Under the pieces are notes generated by a model. It was given only the letters and a program-made list of their open reading frames with translations, did no database searches and was not told the origin of the DNA. Shown piece by piece: positions 10,601-17,931 of a stretch of 64,000 nt of DNA. This DNA comes from an uncultured Clostridiaceae bacterium (GTDB lineage Bacteria > Bacillota > Clostridia > TANB77 > CAG-465): NCBI GenBank assembly GCA_947381905.1, contig CANCXL010000002.1, positions 1 through 64,000 of the forward strand, read 5' to 3'. The position numbers and the translations under genes were made by a program. The first letter of the stretch is position 1. The number at the start of each line of letters is the position of its first letter.

Positions 10601-11695
10601 GTTGATCAAGATAGCATTAAAGAAGAAATGAAAAATATGCTTGAAAAGATTCAAAATATGACAAAAGATGAAGTTAAAGAATACTTTAAAGAAAATGATA
10701 TAAAAGCTGTTCCAGGAGCAACATATGGAATATACTTAGATGAAGCTTGTACTAAAATGCTAAAAATACAAAATGATGTAACAAAAGAATATGAAGATGC
10801 AAAAATAGTTACAGATGAATCTGGTATGATTACTCTTGAAAATATTCCTTTAGGTGAATATTATGTTAAAGAATTAGTAGCTCCAAAAGGATACAAACAA
10901 TCTACAGAGATTGTTAAAGTAGTATTAACAGCTGAAAATCAAGATGGAACATTATATACAGCTTTAAAAGAAGATAAAGTTGTTGATGGATTCATTAAAA
11001 AGACAGATATGTTTGATGGTGACGTAGTACCTAATTGTATATTTACAATCACAGATGAAAATGGAGAAGAGATTTTACGTTCAAAAACATCAGATAAAGG
11101 AATAGCATATATTCCAGCAGATGCATTAGAAAATGGTAAAAAATATTTCTTTACAGAAATTGATGCTCCAGAAGAATATGATTTAAATACTACACCTCAT
11201 CCATTTACAGCTAAAATAAAAGAAGTTGATGGTGAGCTAGTATGGGATGGAGAAATACATAAGGTAGAAAATACTAGAAAACATAAAGAATTAAGAATAC
11301 TAAAAATTGACGAGAAAACAGGAGAACCACTAGCAGGTTGTGTATTCTCAATTGTTCAATTAGATAAAGATGGAAATGTAAAACTAAATGCTGATGGAAC
11401 TGTTTCTTATCTAGTAGAAAATGCAGTAACAGATGAAAATGGTGAATATTTAATAGAAAAGGCATATTATGGAACATATAAATTTACTGAAGTTCAAGCT
11501 CCAGAAGGATATGAACTAAATGAAAAAGATATGGAAGGATATGTATTTACTATAGATAAAGATTCAGCAGATAGAATAGATTTCATTATAACAAATACAG
11601 GAGATATTGCAGTAATTGCTATAGCAGTAGTTGCAGTAGTATGTGTTCTTGGAATAGTATTTGTTATTGTAAGAAATAAAAAAGCTACAAAATAG
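7661..11695 (+). CDS. Second giant Cna-B repeat protein with Cys/His peptidase-like head
   Basis: 1344 residues, a paralogue of the preceding gene throughout. Signal peptide about 1-30; candidate catalytic GTCTGFVV (C76), NGHVAFAY (H197) and HIGD (H219). The head carries a longer insertion (about residues 90-175) than its partner. About nine Cna-B-like domains follow, then the same anchor sequence and NKKATK tail, again with NTGD but no LPxTG. The last domain and anchor are much more alike between the two proteins than the head is. An AAGAAAGGGG ribosome site precedes the ATG. Function is inferred as a cell-surface adhesin or wall-acting enzyme; no sortase gene is visible in the window. Confidence 0.88.
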   Translation: MKLKNKILVVILLMMFCVPAINTFNQVYAASYPMPTVTRDQLTTNRGQQVTGEDIVNTGFYLGHKSGFTYNNVGTCTGFVVRVLRYLKVNITLCDNDPNNWNRDYWDRFYSESNWDVPGSHGSPYGPTGFKTACDNLVNNKQAQYIGYVEVNNSTVRGVHLADGTFISGGQDAIDKLGIQNGDLLITVPSGAGRNGHVAFAYNVDGHARTLGAGSAGIHIGDIGRYQSDKDGDTYVYRLVEGVIREDVKLVKKDSNGENVEGVTFRITSEKLESPITATTDANGEINFLGDDGLEIGEYTFEEISVPENMIRQADPITLVVERDRENTLTITNRYQTGRIELQKLDLLDGNVTRGDATFKDAEYTVWARQDVKQGKKTIYTAGSEVTVMITDSEGYALSEELPIGDYYVRETKAPKGYELDPNEYDVKIEYKGQDSETATIPSFISKDHPINGRARVLKWEDKNHESSEKSPAEGAVLRMTLISSIEKGNPIYYDIILDENGEGEFIDKKFQAEHPDEDSTIPYGTYKIEEIVEPSGEALTDYYMQPITFELTENNKLYPFLVVDEVTDSYIRIVKKDEVTKKVVEEEGAKFKIWDVEAGEFVQFMEPISAKPITELGTSDKGYLNTPDKLKAGKTYVVYEIAAPDGYVINPKYALPSDKAEYGKKNGLEFTVNKPTIGSPVELIYDKDVDLILQITIEDPRPMVKLKVHKTGEMFTNISQTNAPDSLGESGAQLYEPVFTKENLPGVTFNVVAMEKVLNPNKSGNYVEAGTVVDTFTTNNDGIGTSKELFPGTYKVVEIDAPTGIVIDPNGVTYTLENDGKETPVKVYEKELTNVRQKLGLTFPKRFDEVKFKLGEDYDEEPQATFAVYANENIKTVKNNKEIPKNALVDVITVKGNGDVTTNIDLPEGKYYVKEVAASFPYTINPTQIDFELRYNENKTQEYNILNGETFTNKTETATVTLIKVSTSSMQSVLIDGENVDQDSIKEEMKNMLEKIQNMTKDEVKEYFKENDIKAVPGATYGIYLDEACTKMLKIQNDVTKEYEDAKIVTDESGMITLENIPLGEYYVKELVAPKGYKQSTEIVKVVLTAENQDGTLYTALKEDKVVDGFIKKTDMFDGDVVPNCIFTITDENGEEILRSKTSDKGIAYIPADALENGKKYFFTEIDAPEEYDLNTTPHPFTAKIKEVDGELVWDGEIHKVENTRKHKELRILKIDEKTGEPLAGCVFSIVQLDKDGNVKLNADGTVSYLVENAVTDENGEYLIEKAYYGTYKFTEVQAPEGYELNEKDMEGYVFTIDKDSADRIDFIITNTGDIAVIAIAVVAVVCVLGIVFVIVRNKKATK

Positions 11696-11705
11696 TAGAT
11701 AAACT

Positions 11706-11740
11706 AAAAAGAAGGATTTTATAATCCTTCTTTTTGTTTT
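11706..11740. terminator. Bidirectional terminator between Cna-B gene and Crp-family gene
   Basis: AAAAAGAAGGATT (11706-11718) pairs with AATCCTTCTTTTT (11723-11735), with a T run on the plus strand and an A run that serves the convergent minus-strand gene. Confidence 0.85.
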
Positions 11741-12370
11741 TTAATATTTTAGTGTTATTTTACTACCATCTTTAGTTATAAAACCTTCTTCTTGAAGAGA
11801 TTTTAATTCTCGCATCATTGCACTTCTATCAACACTTAAATAGTCTGCAAGATCAGTATAAGAAAGTGGAATTTTAAAAGATCTAGATAGGCCCCCTTTA
11901 GTAAGGGAAGCAAAATAAGATTGTAACTTTTCACGAATTGTACGCTTTGTTAAAAGCTCAATTCGTATATTTTGGCTTATTGTTCTATTTAATATTAGTT
12001 TTAATAGATTAGAATTAAGTATTTCATGAAATTTACAACCTCTTGTACATTTTTGTAAAATATCATCATATATAAAATATACAACCTCACATTTTTCACG
12101 AGCTACAACAAATAGCTCGTTATTTGTCTTTACAGGGAAGAAGATCTCACCAAATACGTCATCTGCTTTTAATGTTTCAACGATTGTTTTATTTCCATTT
12201 ATATCATATCTTACTAAATCTGCAAGACCATCTTTTAAAATACATATTTGATTTCTATTTTTTATATAAGTTGTGATTGTTTCATTTTTTACAAATTTTT
12301 TTGTTTGAGCTTTTGCACAACTATTTTGTAATTGTTGTGTAAACTCTTGTATGTTAAAGTCGCTATACAT
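11741..12370 (-). CDS. Crp/Fnr-family transcriptional regulator
   Basis: 209 residues. The N-terminal part is a cyclic-nucleotide-binding-type beta barrel: the LKDGLADLVRYDINGNKT turn, then DVFGE and FPVKTN. A long dimer helix is followed by a C-terminal winged helix, YTDLADYLSVDRSAMMREL being the recognition helix-turn-helix. The CTRGCKFHEIL stretch resembles the C-x3-C-x-FH segment common in clostridial members of this family; whether the cysteines bind metal, heme or sense redox state is unknown. It is divergent from nrdDG, whose promoter carries a palindrome suited to this family, so it may activate those genes under anaerobiosis (inference). The ATG lies close behind a GGAGG. Confidence 0.88.
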   Translation of the reverse strand: MYSDFNIQEFTQQLQNSCAKAQTKKFVKNETITTYIKNRNQICILKDGLADLVRYDINGNKTIVETLKADDVFGEIFFPVKTNNELFVVAREKCEVVYFIYDDILQKCTRGCKFHEILNSNLLKLILNRTISQNIRIELLTKRTIREKLQSYFASLTKGGLSRSFKIPLSYTDLADYLSVDRSAMMRELKSLQEEGFITKDGSKITLKY

Positions 12371-12511
12371 ATGAATTCCTCCAAATTTATTACATTATAC
12401 TATAAAATTTTATAAAAATAAATACTACATTTTTGTAATGTAAATGATATAAATTCTAAACCCCTTGATTTTACTTGCTTACAAGATTTGACAAAAAATA
12501 TTTTTAAGTTT

Positions 12512-12553
12512 TGTTGCAATTGCAACAGATTTTTAAAACATAGGGAGTATAAT
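12512..12553 (+). promoter_or_regulatory. Palindromic activator site and -10 element of nrdDG promoter
   Basis: TGTTGCAATTGCAACA (12512-12527) is a perfect 16-bp palindrome. TATAAT lies at 12548-12553 with no recognisable -35 at the right distance. If transcription starts about 7 bp after the -10, the palindrome centre lies near -41, the position of a class II Crp/Fnr activator site. A TTGACA at 12488-12493 has no matching -10 and may belong to something else. The rest of 12371-12584 shows nothing further. Confidence 0.6.
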
Positions 12554-12584
12554 ATGAGTGTAAATACAAGAGGGAGGAATTGTA

Positions 12585-14711
12585 ATGAAAGTAATAAAAA
12601 GAGATGGAAGAGTTGTAGATTATGATAGAGAAAAAATAGCTACAGCAATACAAAAAGCAAATAAAGAAGTAAAGCCAAGAGAAAGAGCTACAAAAGAAGA
12701 CATAAAGTCAATAATGGAATATATCGAGGAATTAGATAAGAAAAGAATTCTTGTTGAAGATATACAAGATATAATTGAAGAAAAGTTAATGGAATTACAA
12801 AAATTTGAACTTGCAAAAAAATATATTGTGTATAGATATACAAGAGCTTTAGTTAGAAAACAAAATACAACAGATGAATCTATTCTTGGATTAATTAGAA
12901 ATGAAAATAAAGAGCTAGCAGAAGAAAATTCAAATAAAAATACAATGCTTGCTTCAACTCAAAGGGACTATATTGCAGGTGAAGTATCAAGAGATTTAAC
13001 AAAAAGAATGTTACTTCCTGAAAAAATTACTAAAGCGCATGAAGATGGAGTATTACATTTCCATGATGCAGATTACTTTATTCAACCAATATTTAACTGT
13101 TGCTTAATTAACATATCAGATATGTTAGATAATGGTACAGTTATGAATGGAAAGATGATTGAAAGTCCTAAAAGTTTCCAAGTAGCATGTACTGTTACAA
13201 CTCAAATTATAGCTGCCGTTGCTTCAAATCAATATGGTGGTCAATCAGTAGATTTGAAACATTTAGGAAAATATTTAAGAAAAAGTCATGATAAATTTGA
13301 AAAAGAATTAAGAGAACAATATGAAGGAAAATTATCTGATGAGATGATTGAAGAAATTGTAAGTTTAAGAGTTAAATCTGAACTTGCATCTGGTGTTCAA
13401 ACAATTCAATACCAAATTAATACATTAATGACAACTAATGGTCAATCTCCTTTTGTTACATTATTCCTACACTTAGAAGAAGATGATCCATACATTAAAG
13501 AAAATGCAATGATAATTGAAGAAGTACTAAAACAAAGATATAAAGGAATTAAAAATGAAAAAGGTGTATATGTAACACCAGCTTTCCCAAAACTTGTTTA
13601 CGTACTTGATGAACATAACTGCTTAAAAGGTGGAGAATATGACTATCTTACAAAACTTGCTGTAAAATGTTCAGCAAAAAGAATGTATCCAGATTATATT
13701 TCAGCTAAAAAGATGAAAGAAAACTATAAAGGATGTGTATTTAGTCCAATGGGATGCAGAAGTTTCTTATCTCCATGGAAAGATGAAAATGGAAATTATA
13801 AATGGGAAGGAAGATTTAATCAAGGTGTTGTTAGTCTTAACCTACCACAAATTGCTATTGTTGCAGATGGTGATGAAGAAAAATTCTGGAAAGAGCTAGA
13901 TGAAAGATTAGAAATATGTTATGAAGCATTAATGTGTAGACATTATTCTTTACTTGGAACAGCATCAGATATATCTCCAATACATTGGCAGTATGGTGCT
14001 ATTGCAAGACTTGAAAAAGGCCAAAAAATAGACGAATTACTAAAGGGTGGATATTCTACATTATCTTTAGGATATATAGGTGTATATGAGACTACAAAAT
14101 TAATGAAAGGTGTATCTCATACAACTAAAGAAGGACATGAATTTGCAATTAAAGTAATGAGAAAATTAAGAGAGACAACTGATAAATGGAAAGAGAAAAC
14201 TGGTCTTGGATTTGCTCTTTATGGAACACCAGCAGAAAGCTTATGTTACAGATTTGCAAGAATAGATAAACAAAGATTTGGAACAATTGAAGATATTACT
14301 GATAAAGGTTATTATACAAATTCATATCATGTTGATGTTAGAGAAAATATCGATGCTTTTGATAAACTTTCATTTGAAAGTGAATTCCAAAATATTTCAT
14401 CTGGTGGGGCAATTTCATATATTGAAATACCAAACTTAAGAAATAATTTGAAAGCATTAGAAGAAGTTGTAAAATTTATTTATGATAATATCCAATATGC
14501 AGAGTTTAATACAAAGTCAGATTATTGTCATGTATGTGGATATGATGGTGAAATAGTAATAAATGATAATAATGAATGGGAATGTCCTCAATGTGGAAAT
14601 AAAGATCATAACAAGATGAATGTTACAAGAAGAACATGTGGATATTTAGGTGAGAATTTCTGGAATGAAGGAAAAACAAGAGAGATAAAATCTAGAGTTC
14701 TTCATCTATAG
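12585..14711 (+). CDS. nrdD: Anaerobic ribonucleoside-triphosphate reductase (class III)
   Basis: 708 residues. Makes deoxyribonucleotides from NTPs without oxygen, using a glycyl radical. An ATP-cone allosteric domain fills about 1-95 (KVIKRDGRVVDYDREKIATA). The large barrel follows. Near the C-terminus CHVCG and CPQCG form a four-cysteine zinc site, and RRTCGYLGE carries the radical glycine (G686). Length matches the family. The start follows AGAGGGAGGAATTG, an excellent ribosome site. nrdG is 23 bp downstream, forming the usual enzyme plus activase pair. Confidence 0.97.
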   Translation: MKVIKRDGRVVDYDREKIATAIQKANKEVKPRERATKEDIKSIMEYIEELDKKRILVEDIQDIIEEKLMELQKFELAKKYIVYRYTRALVRKQNTTDESILGLIRNENKELAEENSNKNTMLASTQRDYIAGEVSRDLTKRMLLPEKITKAHEDGVLHFHDADYFIQPIFNCCLINISDMLDNGTVMNGKMIESPKSFQVACTVTTQIIAAVASNQYGGQSVDLKHLGKYLRKSHDKFEKELREQYEGKLSDEMIEEIVSLRVKSELASGVQTIQYQINTLMTTNGQSPFVTLFLHLEEDDPYIKENAMIIEEVLKQRYKGIKNEKGVYVTPAFPKLVYVLDEHNCLKGGEYDYLTKLAVKCSAKRMYPDYISAKKMKENYKGCVFSPMGCRSFLSPWKDENGNYKWEGRFNQGVVSLNLPQIAIVADGDEEKFWKELDERLEICYEALMCRHYSLLGTASDISPIHWQYGAIARLEKGQKIDELLKGGYSTLSLGYIGVYETTKLMKGVSHTTKEGHEFAIKVMRKLRETTDKWKEKTGLGFALYGTPAESLCYRFARIDKQRFGTIEDITDKGYYTNSYHVDVRENIDAFDKLSFESEFQNISSGGAISYIEIPNLRNNLKALEEVVKFIYDNIQYAEFNTKSDYCHVCGYDGEIVINDNNEWECPQCGNKDHNKMNVTRRTCGYLGENFWNEGKTREIKSRVLHL

Positions 14712-14734
14712 ACTTAAAAGAAAGAGGGATATAT

Positions 14735-15259
14735 ATGAGATATGCAAGTGTAAAAAAGTGTGATGTAGCAAATGGTACAGGAATTAGAGTTTCAATATTT
14801 GTAAGCGGATGTCATCATCACTGTAAAGGATGCTTTAATACTGATGCATGGGACTTTAATTTTGGTAAAGAGTATAATGAAGAAATAGAAGAATCTATAT
14901 TAAAAGAGTTAGATAAAAGTTATATTCAAGGTCTATCTTTACTTGGAGGAGAACCACTTGAGTATGTTAACCAAAAAGGATTATTATCTCTTGTAAAAAA
15001 AGCTAAAGAAAGACATCCAGAAAAAACAATATGGTGCTATACTGGATATAAATTTGACGATGATGTTATGGGAGATATGTTTGAAAAATGGCCAGAAACA
15101 AAAGAATTAGTATCAAATTTTGATATTGTTGTAGATGGCAAATACGATGAAGATTTAAGGGATTTAAATTTAAAATTTAAAGGTTCATCAAATCAGAGAA
15201 TTATAGATGTCCAAAAAACATTACAAAATAATGAGGTTATACTTGCAGATAATATATAA
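14735..15259 (+). CDS. nrdG: Anaerobic RNR-activating radical-SAM protein
   Basis: 174 residues. Installs the glycyl radical on NrdD using S-adenosylmethionine and a [4Fe-4S] cluster. GCHHHCKGC gives the C-x3-C-x2-C cluster motif (C26, C30, C33), preceded by VSIFVSGC; LLGGEPL is the SAM-side GGEP motif. Length is typical of NrdG. The AGAGGGA ribosome site lies upstream and a terminator follows, so nrdD-nrdG is a two-gene operon. Confidence 0.95.
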   Translation: MRYASVKKCDVANGTGIRVSIFVSGCHHHCKGCFNTDAWDFNFGKEYNEEIEESILKELDKSYIQGLSLLGGEPLEYVNQKGLLSLVKKAKERHPEKTIWCYTGYKFDDDVMGDMFEKWPETKELVSNFDIVVDGKYDEDLRDLNLKFKGSSNQRIIDVQKTLQNNEVILADNI

Positions 15260-15273
15260 ATAAAAATGTAAAA

Positions 15274-15310
15274 GAGTGGAGAAGATGGAAAATGTCTTCT
15301 TCACTTTTTC
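15274..15310 (+). terminator. Rho-independent terminator of nrdDG
   Basis: GTGGAGAAGA (15276-15285) pairs with TCTTCTTCAC (15295-15304) with one G-T pair, followed by a T run. Confidence 0.8.
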
Positions 15311-15322
15311 TGCATTTATCTG

Positions 15323-15352
15323 TTGTAAAGTTATTAAAAAATATTGTATAAA
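15323..15352 (+). promoter_or_regulatory. Possible promoter of CAP-dockerin gene
   Basis: TTGTAA at 15323-15328 and TATAAA at 15347-15352, 18-bp spacer. Other AT-rich hexamers nearby are also possible. Confidence 0.45.
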
Positions 15353-15406
15353 TGAAAGTTTTATATTAAAATATAAGTATGTTAGGAAATACAGAAGGGT
15401 GACTAT

Positions 15407-17884
15407 ATGAAAAATAGATTTAAATTTTTATCTTTAATTATGTGTTTATTTATGATTATGCAAGTAGTTTTGCCATGCTTTGATGTAACATATGCAGTTA
15501 TATCAGATAGTAATACAATACTAATTGCATGTGGAGTAACAATTAAAAATAACACTACTTTAAATCAAGTAGTATCACAATATGGCGCACAGCCAAAAAT
15601 TACAACAAGTTCTGTTTTTGGTGGTACTGCTACTACTTTTTATAAAGAAGGATATGAGGACTTACTTTATATTGAAACAAATGAAGCAGGAATAGTAATG
15701 GCTGCTGGAACTTGTGCTACAGACTTTAAGTCTAATTTGAAGGATTATCATGAACCATTTGATGGAACAGTTCATTTTATGCAAGGATATGTAATAGATG
15801 ATTGGGATGATGGATCAATAGGAGTACTTGCATACAATAATGCAGTAAAAAATGGTATAGAGCAAAAGAAACTATTAGATAAATGGTATTCTAATCAATA
15901 TGAATATGAAAAAAATCTATGTCAACATGCAATTCCAATTGTAAATTGCTATTTAACAAGAGACGGAGATTCTCCAATTGAATTTAACAATGAAATATAT
16001 GATGCTCTTGCAAAAATTGAACAAAATGGAAAAGATTTACAAACTTATGCTGATGAAAACAATAAAACAGATACATATAAAAGAGTAGGATCTGACACTG
16101 GATATCTTGCAACATGGGAAGCATTGCCAAATCCGTTTAGAGCAGCAGATGGTGCTAGTGGATTTAGAGCAACAGAAACAAAAAAATATGGATACTTTAA
16201 ATATCATATAGAGCCTAAAGATACCAATAATTATCTTGCAGAGATAGAAAAATATTATGTTTCAGAAGATCTTATTAAAAAAGGTGGAGAAGAAGTTGCA
16301 CTTACTCAAGACGAGCAAGAAAAATTAGAAGCTGCCAAAGCAATGTATAAAAAATCTGTAGAAGAATTTAATCAAAGTGGAAATATAGATCATCAAATAG
16401 ATCCAGTTTATGATAAAACACCACTTGTTGCTGGAAAAATATATGAAAACAGATTAAAAGGTGCTGTAGATTATCTAAATGCAATTAGAATTGCGGCTGG
16501 ACTTCCAACAGTAAAATATAATGCAACTTTGAGTAATGCTGCACAACATAAATCAGTACTTGTAGTGTATGTAAATAACTTTGCTGGATATACATCAGAA
16601 GAACTAAAAAATATGAATGCGCACTATCCTCCAAAGCCAGATGCAGTATCTCAAGAATTTTATAATACAGCAATGAGCAATATGTCTGCTGAAAATCTAT
16701 ACAATGGAGATATAATTTCTAGTATACCTAATGCAATAAATGATGGATATGGAGACCCAATTACTTGTGGACATAGATACAATTTACTTGAACCATATTG
16801 GACAGACTTTGGTCTTGGTGAGGCTGGAAGACAAAGTACACATAGATTTAGTGGCCCACAGTCATATACAAATGAAATTGTAGCATGGCCTAGTGATGGA
16901 ATAACACCGCTTGAAGCATATTCAGGTGGATATTGGACATGTAAATTTTATAAAAACTATCAAGTAACTGATAGCACTACAATAGATGTAAAAAGATTAA
17001 ATGATAATAAGACATGGAGTTTTAGTGTAAGAACTAAATATGGAGATAATAGATTTCAAGTAAACGGAAATTTACTATCATTTTATAATGCAGATATGAC
17101 AGGTAAAGAAGGCTTAGTATATGAATTTACAATACATAAATTAAGAAATACTCAAACCAAAACATATACAGATTATACATATAGAACAGTATTTAAATCT
17201 ATAAGTGGTGCAGATAAAAAAGTGCTTAAATATCCTGATTTAGTAACATTAGATAAAAATGAAGCTGTAATGAATGTAAATGATAAAATAAATTTAAAAA
17301 CAACATTTAGTGATGATACAACAGAGGTATGTGTTAAATTTGAATCAGATAATGAAGATGTTGCATCTGTAGATCAATATGGAAATGTAACGGCTAATAA
17401 GCTAGGAGAAGCAACAATTACAGTTACAACTTTAAATGATAAAAAAGCAACATGTAAAGTTAAAATAATTGATGGTGTTGCAGTAGATAAAACATCTATT
17501 ACAATGTTTATAGACACAAATGATAGAATTAATGCCATTAATACACAAGGTGAAAAGCTAACATGGAAGTCATCAAATCAAAATGTGGTTTTAGTAGATA
17601 GTAATGGAAATATTACAGCAAAAAATACAGGAAGTGCAACAATTACAGTTACAACATCTAAAGGAAAGAGTGTAACAATAAAAGTTAATGTAATCAAGTA
17701 TTTAAAAGGTGATTTAGACAGAAACGGAATTGTAAATGCAAATGACGCAGCAGTAGCACAGGATTTATATAATGGAACTAGTATAACAGATGAAGACTTA
17801 CAAATTGGTGATATGGATGGAAATGAAGTACTAAATTCAAATGATGCAGCGTTAATATTTGACGTATATAACTCTGGAAAATAA
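15407..17884 (+). CDS. Secreted CAP-domain protein with Ig-like repeats and a dockerin
   Basis: 825 residues. Signal peptide about 1-30. A CAP-associated N-terminal region (about 35-125) resembles the YlbC family. The CAP/SCP-PR1 domain (about 348-475) shows LNAIRIAAGLPTVKYNATLS, SAENLYNG and GHRYNLLEP. Two BIG2-like Ig domains (about 610-765) carry ...SSNQNVVLVDSNGNITA and ATITVTT motifs. Residues about 767-825 are a type I dockerin-like pair of calcium loops: GDLDRNGIVNANDAAVAQDLY and GDMDGNEVLNSNDAALIFDVY. The dockerin implies attachment to a cohesin, none of which is seen here. The ATG follows GAAGGGTG. A close paralogue follows after 47 bp. Confidence 0.88.
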   Translation: MKNRFKFLSLIMCLFMIMQVVLPCFDVTYAVISDSNTILIACGVTIKNNTTLNQVVSQYGAQPKITTSSVFGGTATTFYKEGYEDLLYIETNEAGIVMAAGTCATDFKSNLKDYHEPFDGTVHFMQGYVIDDWDDGSIGVLAYNNAVKNGIEQKKLLDKWYSNQYEYEKNLCQHAIPIVNCYLTRDGDSPIEFNNEIYDALAKIEQNGKDLQTYADENNKTDTYKRVGSDTGYLATWEALPNPFRAADGASGFRATETKKYGYFKYHIEPKDTNNYLAEIEKYYVSEDLIKKGGEEVALTQDEQEKLEAAKAMYKKSVEEFNQSGNIDHQIDPVYDKTPLVAGKIYENRLKGAVDYLNAIRIAAGLPTVKYNATLSNAAQHKSVLVVYVNNFAGYTSEELKNMNAHYPPKPDAVSQEFYNTAMSNMSAENLYNGDIISSIPNAINDGYGDPITCGHRYNLLEPYWTDFGLGEAGRQSTHRFSGPQSYTNEIVAWPSDGITPLEAYSGGYWTCKFYKNYQVTDSTTIDVKRLNDNKTWSFSVRTKYGDNRFQVNGNLLSFYNADMTGKEGLVYEFTIHKLRNTQTKTYTDYTYRTVFKSISGADKKVLKYPDLVTLDKNEAVMNVNDKINLKTTFSDDTTEVCVKFESDNEDVASVDQYGNVTANKLGEATITVTTLNDKKATCKVKIIDGVAVDKTSITMFIDTNDRINAINTQGEKLTWKSSNQNVVLVDSNGNITAKNTGSATITVTTSKGKSVTIKVNVIKYLKGDLDRNGIVNANDAAVAQDLYNGTSITDEDLQIGDMDGNEVLNSNDAALIFDVYNSGK
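17543..17862 (+). repeat. 320-nt tract identical to 20029-20348 (copy 1)
   Basis: This part of the CAP-dockerin gene covers most of the last Ig-like domain and the dockerin. It appears identical base for base to 20029-20348 in the next gene, although the N-terminal halves of the two proteins have diverged strongly. A less perfect match extends upstream to about 17485. This suggests recent gene conversion or a shared duplicated module. Confidence 0.9.
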
Positions 17885-17931
17885 AGAGAATATTATAAAA
17901 TATAAAAAATGAAAGGATATATCTATAAAAA

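Noticed and set aside
12512-12527. Rex operator
   Set aside because: The palindrome resembles TTGTTAA-N4-TTAACAA in outline but differs in the inner bases, and no rex gene is seen; a Crp/Fnr protein is encoded next door.
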